In this document: piece after piece, positions 7,524 to 12,647 of the stretch
Layout: each line of letters opens with the position of its first letter
Position numbering within the stretch: the first letter of the stretch is position 1
DNA from: Methanobacterium sp.
GTDB taxonomy: Archaea; Methanobacteriota; Methanobacteria; Methanobacteriales; Methanobacteriaceae
Direction: 5' to 3'
NCBI GenBank assembly: GCA_020855015.1
Contig: JAHKLP010000102.1
Location: 1 to 12,647 of the forward strand
Length of the DNA stretch: 12,647 bases
Notes under the pieces: generated by a model
Told to the model about the DNA's origin: nothing
Databases searched by the model: none
The model's input: the letters and a program-made list of their open reading frames with translations, nothing else
Made by a program: the position numbers and the translations under genes

Positions 7524-8022
7524 AAATATGAAGGAAATCAAAACCCCCATAAAATCTGAAACAATTAAAACACTCAAAATTGGGGATAGGATTACAATTT
7601 CAGGCAGCATACTCACAGGCCGTGATGCAGCCCTTCCTCGTCTAGTTAAGCTCATAGAAAATGGAAAAAACCCCTTAGATCTTGAGGGAGCAGTGATCAT
7701 GCACACTGCAGTAAGCCCCGCAGGTATAGGGCCAACCAGCAGTAACAAAACAGAAATAGAAAATAGTATTGCCCCCTTATCTCAAAATGGGGTGCGTATG
7801 CATATTGGGAAAGGTGCACTCGGTGATAGAACCATTGAAGAACTTAAAAAACATAATTCTGTGTTCGTGGTCACACCACCAGCCGCTGCACTTCTCACCA
7901 GTAAAATGATTTCATCAGAAGTTGTGGCATTTCCTGAGGAGGGTATGGAAGCCATTCATCGCCTGGAAGTAAACGATTTCCCGGTTATCGTGGCAGTGGC
8001 CAATGGAAAATCAATATATTAA
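7516..8022 (+). CDS. fumB: Fumarate hydratase class I, beta subunit
   Basis: The C-terminal half-subunit of the two-chain, iron-sulphur class I fumarase/L-tartrate dehydratase family, about 168 residues, as usual for archaeal split enzymes. In methanogens it interconverts fumarate and malate in the incomplete reductive TCA path. Signatures are GDRITISGSILTGRDAA, GAVIMHTAVSP, AGIGPTSSNKTE, HIGKGALGDRT, FVVTPPAAALL and a C-terminal LEVNDFPVIVAVANGKS. The iron-sulphur ligands belong to the alpha subunit, which is not in this window. ATG 7516 overlaps the previous stop; ATG 7528 is an equally good start by homology, since neither has a clear ribosome binding site. L(+)-tartrate dehydratase beta is the alternative name for the same fold, but fumarase is expected in this organism type. 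The symbol follows common archaeal usage. Confidence 0.92.
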   Translation: MIENMKEIKTPIKSETIKTLKIGDRITISGSILTGRDAALPRLVKLIENGKNPLDLEGAVIMHTAVSPAGIGPTSSNKTEIENSIAPLSQNGVRMHIGKGALGDRTIEELKKHNSVFVVTPPAAALLTSKMISSEVVAFPEEGMEAIHRLEVNDFPVIVAVANGKSIY

Positions 8023-8048
8023 GAATTGATTATACTGGCTGTTGGAAT

Positions 8049-8090
8049 GTTTATTTTTAATTATGTCCTAAAAGTAGTCCTACATAATTA
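8049..8090. terminator. Hairpin and T-tract between convergent genes
   Basis: A perfect 9-base inverted repeat, TAATTATGT (8058-8066) and ACATAATTA (8082-8090), encloses a 15-base loop. A T-rich run (8049-8058) lies on its fumarase side. It occupies the 87-base gap between two convergent genes and could stop transcription from both sides. Confidence 0.5.
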
Positions 8091-8109
8091 TTGATTCAAG
8101 ACATGAAAA

Positions 8110-9306
8110 TCAGTATAGATCTTCTGGTTTCTTACTGTATCTTAACTCGAACAAGTTGAAATCATCAAGTATGGGATAAGATTCCCGGAAAAGATCTAAT
8201 TTATCTATAAGTTCATATCCAAACTTGTCTGCAGTGTTGGCCACCATTATAACATAACTTTCCGGAGGTAGTTGAGGTGCTAAATCATCCACAAATTCAT
8301 CAAATTCTTTAAAAGTATAAAATTCCATTTTATCAGGATTCTGCAACTGTTTTTTGGCGTATTTAGCCAAGTAATCAGAAGTGAAGGCTATGTTTTGGGA
8401 ATGAATAATAATACCTTTTATTTGATCCTCCACCAGGGGAATGAATCCTTCAATGAAGAGAGGTATTCGTTCCACTCGGTCTTCACGGAAATTTAAAAGC
8501 AGATAAACTTCGTTATCATTTTTTTGGTCCATTATCTGGTTGAAAATTATATGGGTATGTATAGGGTCGTTAACGTGGCCAATATCTATAAAAGTGATGG
8601 GTTTAATATTTTGAGAGAATATTTCCTCAGGGACGTATTCTTTGATAAGATAAGGACATTTCTCGTCCATAGGACACTCATAAATGATTTTATCTGAAAA
8701 TTCATTTATATCTTTTTTTATTTTTATGCCTTTTTCATCTATAATTTTTTTGAGAGCTTGGTAAATGGTTAATTCACGGTCTTCCAGGGTGCTGAAAAGT
8801 ATGTCTGCATCGCCTCGCCCTATTTTTTCGTAGGTGTCCCTGAATACCTCATATTCAAATTCGTGGTTAGACCAGAATATGATATGTGAATAATGGGGAA
8901 CAGATTTAATGAAGGTCCTTGCGGTTTCTTCAATGCTGAATCCCTGAGAGAGTATGTGGTCGAAGGTGATGGTGCTGATAATAACCACATCGGCCTTTAA
9001 ATAGTTACTTAAACTTCGCATATACTCTGCTCTGATGGCATTGTTTTCAAATATCACTACATCAATTTCTTCACTGTTGTAAAGTTCATTTATGATTTTT
9101 GTTTCAGTTAAAATGTTGAAAGGAAGCTCACCCTCTCTTTGCACAAATTTTTTTTCATCATTATAATAAATCATGGGAACCAGGCCAGTTTCCCTTCCCA
9201 GTGTATTGTAACCGTTTTCGTAAAAGAATTTATGGAAAAATCTAACTATGGAACTTTTCCCACGAGTCCCTTCCACCACAATGGTTAGTTTCGTAATTTG
9301 GATCAC
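8110..9306 (-). CDS. PgsB/CapB-like Mur-ligase-family amide ligase
   Basis: About 398 residues, cytoplasmic. ATP-dependent ligase resembling the poly-gamma-glutamate synthase subunit PgsB/CapB rather than a full three-domain Mur ligase. Visible: a P-loop VEGTRGKSS at residues 11-19 (GxxGK-S/T), a FENNAIRAEY segment at 86-95 where Mur ligases hold an acidic residue, STITFDHI (111-118) matching the TNVxxDH region, DIGHVNDP (241-248) and LNFREDRVER (271-280) matching the PgsB NDP and NxRxDR motifs. Such enzymes activate a carboxylate as acyl phosphate and join it to an amino group. The start is uncertain: GTG 9306 directly follows the upstream TAG and is itself part of AGGTGATC, a good ribosome binding site, so initiation may be at a later non-ATG codon. 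It is the last gene of a three-gene operon. Substrate unknown: glutamate polymer, a pseudomurein peptide or a cofactor tail are all possible. Confidence 0.8.
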   Translation of the reverse strand: MIQITKLTIVVEGTRGKSSIVRFFHKFFYENGYNTLGRETGLVPMIYYNDEKKFVQREGELPFNILTETKIINELYNSEEIDVVIFENNAIRAEYMRSLSNYLKADVVIISTITFDHILSQGFSIEETARTFIKSVPHYSHIIFWSNHEFEYEVFRDTYEKIGRGDADILFSTLEDRELTIYQALKKIIDEKGIKIKKDINEFSDKIIYECPMDEKCPYLIKEYVPEEIFSQNIKPITFIDIGHVNDPIHTHIIFNQIMDQKNDNEVYLLLNFREDRVERIPLFIEGFIPLVEDQIKGIIIHSQNIAFTSDYLAKYAKKQLQNPDKMEFYTFKEFDEFVDDLAPQLPPESYVIMVANTADKFGYELIDKLDLFRESYPILDDFNLFELRYSKKPEDLY

Positions 9307-9927
9307 CTAGATTAGAGCGTTTAAGATCAAAGCCCAGAGGGCCCATCCTGCCATTAAAAGTCCGGCCATGTAGATTATATTCAGGGGTATTTTACGTCTT
9401 TCAATTCGAAGCAGGTTATAAAGGAATATCAGTGGAAGCACTAAATAGATAATTCCGGCAGCACTTTGCACTATAGGCACTGCAGAAAATGGTGGTACGT
9501 AGATTCTGAATACATAATATGACAGTATACTAAGTGGTAATATGATTCCTCCCAGCAAATAGAAGAGTAGATGGCCAAGATAACCTTTTCTCATGAAGTA
9601 AATTCCTAGTGGTACGCCAATAATGCTGATGATGAAAAAATGGGGCAAAATCCACAAATTCCCTAGGGAGTAATATAACATTATGGCATAGGTAAGTGTA
9701 CCGCCCAGTCTCATGTCCATATATCGCTGGAAGAGCAGTCCCACTGCCAGACCGAAAAGAATAATTGAAACTAAGCTTAAAATGTTCACTCCACCACTAA
9801 GATAAAAAATAACAAGAAATATCGCTGAATTTATCAGCAGGATTAGAGCCACCCTCTTCTCCAGGGTTTTTAACCTCTGGGTTATGGGGAAAATTTGTTC
9901 ATATAATTTTCTTTCGGTTTCATCCAT
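9307..9927 (-). CDS. Polytopic membrane protein, six or seven segments
   Basis: 206 residues from ATG 9927. After a short charged cytoplasmic start with a probable helix (TERKLYEQIFPITQRLKTLEK), hydrophobic segments lie at about 26-44, 48-67, 77-94, 95-111, 116-141, 150-174 and 183-205. I do not recognise the family; it does not look like PgsC/CapC, which is shorter with different motifs. The stop codon TAG abuts the start of the PgsB-like ligase, and the propeller gene ends about 40 bases upstream, so all three are likely translated from one message. Its position next to a cytoplasmic ligase and an exterior propeller fits a transporter, anchor or membrane partner, which is inference. A TTG at 9939 also opens the frame, but the site GGTGATG (9937-9931) points to ATG 9927. 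Confidence 0.8.
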   Translation of the reverse strand: MDETERKLYEQIFPITQRLKTLEKRVALILLINSAIFLVIFYLSGGVNILSLVSIILFGLAVGLLFQRYMDMRLGGTLTYAIMLYYSLGNLWILPHFFIISIIGVPLGIYFMRKGYLGHLLFYLLGGIILPLSILSYYVFRIYVPPFSAVPIVQSAAGIIYLVLPLIFLYNLLRIERRKIPLNIIYMAGLLMAGWALWALILNALI

Positions 9928-9930
9928 ATC

Positions 9931-9937
9931 CATCACC
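9931..9937 (-). promoter_or_regulatory. Ribosome binding site deciding the ATG 9927 start
   Basis: GGTGATG on the minus strand, 3 bases before ATG 9927. The in-frame TTG (9939) and GTG (9936) overlap this site and are less likely starts. Confidence 0.5.
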
Positions 9938-9967
9938 AAAATCTTTCATTAACAATTCAAATAATCG

Positions 9968-11158
9968 TTAAAGTGGCACAGTATTACCGTTCAGATCCAT
10001 TTTTATCATCATTATATCTCGTGTCCCATTTTTTGGGGGAATGGTTGTCCCTATAAGGAGATATCCTCTATCGAATGTTTCCAGGATAAAAGAAGCATAA
10101 TCATTCCCAGGACCACCAAAGGTTTTGTTCCACTCCACATTACCTTCATAATCAGTTTTTAAAACGAATATATCAGACCCTCCAGCACCATAGGAAGTAG
10201 TATCTCCTATGATGAGGAATCCTCTGTCATTTGTTTCCCTGGAAAATGTTGCACTTTCATTTCCACTACCTCCAAAGGTTTTATTCCAGGTTTGGTTTCC
10301 GTAACTATCAATTTTGATAATAAGAGCATCAAAAGATCCTTTTCCAGATGAATTAGTTTTACCGGTTAAAATGAAACTGCCGTCTATATTTTCCACAATA
10401 GTGTCACCAAAATCATCCCCAGTCCCTCCAAAAGTCTTGCTCAGGACCAAAGAGCCTTCAGGATTAGTTTCAACGAGATAAAAATCGTAACCTCCGTAAC
10501 CATAAGAATTGGTAGAGCCTAGAACCCAGTAATTAGCATTTTCGGATTGTAAAACTGATTTACCCCAATCTGTCCCAGGACCTCCAAAGGATTTTTGCCA
10601 CTGCATGACGCCGTTTGGATTAACTTTGAGCAAATATACGTCACCTAAAACAGATCCAAAGGAAGATGTTTTTCCTGTTATTATATATCGGCTGTCTTTG
10701 GTTTGTTTGAAAGAATAAGCAGCATCATCGCCAGATCCACCATAAGTTACATTAAATGATGGTGTTCCATCTTCCTCCACATTCACAAACCACGCATCAT
10801 AGCCTCCAGCGCCATAAGAACTGGTTTTACCAACGAATATGTATTTCCTGGCAAGAGATTGGCGTAGGGAGTACCCATAATCATCACCCGGCCCTCCTAA
10901 AGTTGTTTCCCAGGTTTGGTTACCAAGTGCATTGACTCTTATAAGATAAACATCGGTGTCACCTGAAATCTCTTTATTACCCAGAGCAAGGTAACCCCCT
11001 TTAAAAGCGTTGATCACAGAATGACCAGTTTCATTATCGGGTCCTTTATAGATTTTCTGCCATACCGGCGTTTTTTGAGATAGATTATACAAAATAAAAC
11101 CAGAAACTACGATAATTACAATGATGGATAGGACCAACAATTTTTTTTCTTTGTTCAT
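9968..11158 (-). CDS. Membrane-anchored exterior seven-bladed propeller protein
   Basis: 396 residues. A basic start and one hydrophobic segment (7-27) form an uncleaved anchor or signal peptide; the rest is predicted outside the cell. Residues 34-396 are seven repeats of about 51 residues, starting near 34, 85, 137, 189, 240, 292 and 344. Each has the pattern W/F-x-K-T-F-GGxGxD, a turn, YLLxGxT-S-YGxGG, DxxLLK-x-(D/N)xxGN. Seven units give one full beta-propeller. Such repeats are found in archaeal and bacterial surface proteins; no enzyme motif is visible, and a binding or scaffold role is likely. ATG 11158 follows AAGGAG by 6-7 bases. It is the first gene of the unit with the membrane protein and PgsB-like ligase. 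Confidence 0.88.
   Translation of the reverse strand: MNKEKKLLVLSIIVIIVVSGFILYNLSQKTPVWQKIYKGPDNETGHSVINAFKGGYLALGNKEISGDTDVYLIRVNALGNQTWETTLGGPGDDYGYSLRQSLARKYIFVGKTSSYGAGGYDAWFVNVEEDGTPSFNVTYGGSGDDAAYSFKQTKDSRYIITGKTSSFGSVLGDVYLLKVNPNGVMQWQKSFGGPGTDWGKSVLQSENANYWVLGSTNSYGYGGYDFYLVETNPEGSLVLSKTFGGTGDDFGDTIVENIDGSFILTGKTNSSGKGSFDALIIKIDSYGNQTWNKTFGGSGNESATFSRETNDRGFLIIGDTTSYGAGGSDIFVLKTDYEGNVEWNKTFGGPGNDYASFILETFDRGYLLIGTTIPPKNGTRDIMMIKMDLNGNTVPL
9971..11059 (-). repeat. Seven tandem propeller repeats of about 153 bases
   Basis: Seven coding units of about 51 codons inside the propeller gene, each with a GGxGDD-like turn and a GGYD-like turn. DNA identity is lower than protein identity, so the duplication is old. 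Confidence 0.8.
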
Positions 11159-11204
11159 TATTGGACTCCTTGGATCCTATGATATATTCAATTCAATCCT
11201 TCAC

Positions 11205-11217
11205 ATTATAAAATAAG
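11205..11217 (-). promoter_or_regulatory. Putative TATA box for the propeller operon
   Basis: On the minus strand TTATTTTATAATG lies 47-59 bases before ATG 11158. A start about 25 bases downstream leaves a leader near 25 bases that contains the AAGGAG site. It overlaps the ATGTGAA word described in the findings. Confidence 0.45.
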
Positions 11218-11256
11218 GTTAAAATTGTATTTATTATTTTTCTCAGGAAGGATTTT

Positions 11257-11264
11257 AAAAAAAA
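11257..11264 (-). terminator. Poly-T terminator after the zinc hydrolase gene
   Basis: Eight T on the minus strand, 15-23 bases past the hydrolase stop. It separates this gene from the propeller operon. Confidence 0.5.
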
Positions 11265-11279
11265 GTTCTAGATTACTTT

Positions 11280-12092
11280 TTATATGATTCCAGAATAGCT
11301 AATAAAGGCCATCATCTGTTCATAAGATTTCTGTACGTTTTCAGGATCAGTAGTTCCATGATCGGCAACTATTTCACTAGTTACAGTGGGAATTCCGTTA
11401 GAATTAAGGACGTTCTTCATAGCTTCAGAATTTTTAGGATTAAGAAATATGTCACAGCCTAATTGGTTTCTCATATACTCGGCAACCTTAAAACTCTCAT
11501 AAGAAGTGTCTTTGCAACACATTACCACTTCTTTACCGGGATCGCCTCCGGGTTGGGTGGAATGGAAATCTCCTACAAAATCAACATTCAAATTTTCAGA
11601 TTCCATTACCAAGGCACTAGTAGGTGATCCGGAAGTATCAGCGACCCGATTAGGATCTTGACCTTCAAAATATCGGCTGCCCTGGGCAGTAGAAGATGGA
11701 ATAGCAAAGGGAACAATATATACTGTTCCTTTCAATTTTTTGTCTTTTAAATTGTTTATAACCATAATAGCAGCAATCTGTGGAGGTAACTCGTTACCAT
11801 GCACTCCTGCAACAATCATTATCTTAGGATCACCACTTCCAATGGTTATAATTGGCGTCCCCTGTTCTGAAGCATTAATTATTTGCCTGCTTAAGTTTGA
11901 TGATGGAATATTGGCCATCAATTGAGAGTTCTCTTTAACATTTCCCCCAGTATCATTATTTATGATGTTTATCTGGACATTGGAATTGTTTTCAGCAGAA
12001 CTCATTAAATTGCTACTGAATGAGGGGGCTAAGGTTAATAATAGGATTAATCCTACAACAGAAGCAAGACCGATAACTAATTTTGATTTCAT
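11280..12092 (-). CDS. Exported AstE/AspA-like zinc hydrolase (M14-related fold)
   Basis: 270 residues. Signal peptide or anchor at about 5-22, then a low-complexity Asn/Ser stretch (25-75), then a succinylglutamate desuccinylase/aspartoacylase-like domain. Zinc ligands are visible in GVHGNE (His 98, Glu 101) and DFHS (His 177); DPNR (146-149) is the substrate-carboxylate motif and TSEIV carries the likely catalytic Glu 240. The enzymes of this family hydrolyse an N-acyl amide bond. The cytosolic family members act on amino-acid derivatives; an exported one suggests a cell-wall or extracellular amide substrate. ATG 12092 is preceded by no clear ribosome binding site but by a TATA element, so a short leader is likely. 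The neighbouring PgsB-like ligase operon makes trimming of an amide-linked surface polymer an attractive but unproven role. Confidence 0.85.
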   Translation of the reverse strand: MKSKLVIGLASVVGLILLLTLAPSFSSNLMSSAENNSNVQINIINNDTGGNVKENSQLMANIPSSNLSRQIINASEQGTPIITIGSGDPKIMIVAGVHGNELPPQIAAIMVINNLKDKKLKGTVYIVPFAIPSSTAQGSRYFEGQDPNRVADTSGSPTSALVMESENLNVDFVGDFHSTQPGGDPGKEVVMCCKDTSYESFKVAEYMRNQLGCDIFLNPKNSEAMKNVLNSNGIPTVTSEIVADHGTTDPENVQKSYEQMMAFISYSGII

Positions 12093-12130
12093 TCGAACAC
12101 GATTTTTATTTAATGTATTTGAAAATTCAT

Positions 12131-12148
12131 TATTTTTATAATATACAA
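12131..12148 (-). promoter_or_regulatory. Putative TATA box for the zinc hydrolase gene
   Basis: TTGTATATTATAAAAATA on the minus strand, centred about 48 bases before ATG 12092. A start near 12115 would give a leader of about 22 bases. Confidence 0.45.
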
Positions 12149-12161
12149 TTATTTACATGGT

Positions 12162-12198
12162 TTCACATTAGAATATAGATTTCCCTAATCTATGTGAA
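12162..12198. repeat. Imperfect inverted repeat upstream of the hydrolase promoter
   Basis: TTCACAT plus AGA (12162-12172, one bulged T at 12169) pairs with TCTATGTGAA (12189-12198). A competing inner repeat, ATAGATT (12175-12181) and AATCTAT (12187-12193), encloses TCCCT. It is 14 or more bases upstream of the TATA element and could be an operator or an alternate fold in a run-on transcript. Confidence 0.45.
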
Positions 12199-12223
12199 TT
12201 ACATCACTAAAATAGAGTTTATT

Positions 12224-12240
12224 AAAAAAAAGTTTTTTTA
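12224..12240 (-). terminator. Poly-T terminator after upp
   Basis: On the minus strand A7-C-T8, starting about 47 bases past the upp stop. The eight T act as the terminator; the A/T arms could pair weakly. Confidence 0.5.
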
Positions 12241-12286
12241 GATACTGGTGCTGAAAACTGGGAAAAATATTCAAATTGTTTGATAA

Positions 12287-12647
12287 CTACAGTGACCGTC
12301 CGAAGGCTTTATCTCCGGCATCTCCCAAACCAGGAACGATGTAACCGTCTTTGTTGAGCTTTTCATCCACTGCACAGGTGTATATCTCTACTTGGGGATG
12401 ATTGTTTTCCACACATTCAATGCCCTGTTTAGAAGCTATCACATTAAGCACCACTAATCTCTTGGGATTTCCCTTCTCCTGGATTCTGTCTAAAATTGCA
12501 TTCATTGTATTTCCAGTGGCCAACATGGGGTCTGCAACTACCACTATCTTATCATCCACTGTAGGCAGTTTAATGTAGCCAACTTCAACAGGAAATGGGG
12601 GGTCATCTTTTCTCCAGGCACCCACCACACCGTATTGGGCATCTTTA
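12287..12647 (-). CDS. upp: Uracil phosphoribosyltransferase, C-terminal part (5' end outside window)
   Basis: Makes UMP from uracil and PRPP (pyrimidine salvage, cytoplasm). The frame is open to the window edge (KDAQYGVVGAWRKDD), so the GTG near 12628 is not the start; about 120 of roughly 210 residues are visible. Signatures are VVADPMLATGNTMNAI (the PRPP loop, with Asp-Pro-Met-Leu-Ala-Thr-Gly), LVVLNVIASKQGIE, and the C-terminal VDEKLNKDGYIVPGLGDAGDKAFG, which binds uracil. It ends with TAG 12287-12289 and has its own poly-T terminator, so the hydrolase gene downstream is separate. The call is firm. Confidence 0.95.
   Translation of the reverse strand, partial: KDAQYGVVGAWRKDDPPFPVEVGYIKLPTVDDKIVVVADPMLATGNTMNAILDRIQEKGNPKRLVVLNVIASKQGIECVENNHPQVEIYTCAVDEKLNKDGYIVPGLGDAGDKAFGRSL

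Noticed and set aside
8110..9306. Folylpolyglutamate synthase or a true MurC-F ligase
   Set aside because: There is no typical C-terminal Mur ligase domain, and the NDP and NxRxDR-like motifs fit PgsB/CapB better.
9307..9927. PgsC/CapC identity for the membrane protein
   Set aside because: It is longer and has no visible match to PgsC sequence; only the gene position suggests the role.
1..12647. tRNA, rRNA, insertion sequence or attachment site
   Set aside because: No cloverleaf-like intergenic segment, transposase motif or flanking direct repeats were seen when reading the gaps.

Overview
The window looks like chromosome of a mesophilic, AT-rich methanogenic archaeon of the Methanobacterium type. 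The signs are: an MfnA-type decarboxylase (methanofuran/CoA precursors), a two-subunit class I fumarase beta chain, a C-terminal piece of PEP synthase, archaeal-style poly-T terminators, TATA boxes, and ribosome binding sites close to GGAGGTGAT. The genus is inferred from these signs; no search was run.

Layout. Plus strand: the 3' part of ppsA (1-1074); mfnA (1147-2289); a 227-base gap with terminator and promoter; a 1272-residue secreted multidomain protein (2517-6335); an unrecognised 238-residue protein (6358-7074); a small membrane protein with a zinc ribbon (7077-7523); and fumarase beta (7516-8022), which overlaps the zinc-ribbon gene by 8 bases. Minus strand, converging on fumarase: from right to left, the 3' part of upp (12647-12287), an exported AstE/AspA-like zinc hydrolase (12092-11280), a membrane-anchored seven-bladed propeller protein (11158-9968), a polytopic membrane protein (9927-9307) and a PgsB/CapB-like Mur-ligase-family amide ligase (9306-8110). 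The last three are tightly spaced and look like one operon. A hairpin sits between the convergent gene sets.

Housekeeping genes (ppsA, mfnA, fumarase, upp) surround two accessory blocks that are mostly about the cell surface. Block A is the giant exported protein: signal peptide, seven-bladed PD40-type propeller, four Ig-like repeats, Gly/Ser linker, hydrophobic helical region, and a 120-residue tail built of 11-residue amphipathic repeats with 33 Lys, 2 Arg and no acidic residue. Two small genes follow it in the same direction. Block B pairs a cytoplasmic PgsB-like ligase with a membrane protein, an exterior propeller and a separately promoted exported zinc hydrolase. This is a layout that could make, export and trim an amide-linked surface polymer. 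Block B function is inference; the protein families and gene order are what the sequence supports.
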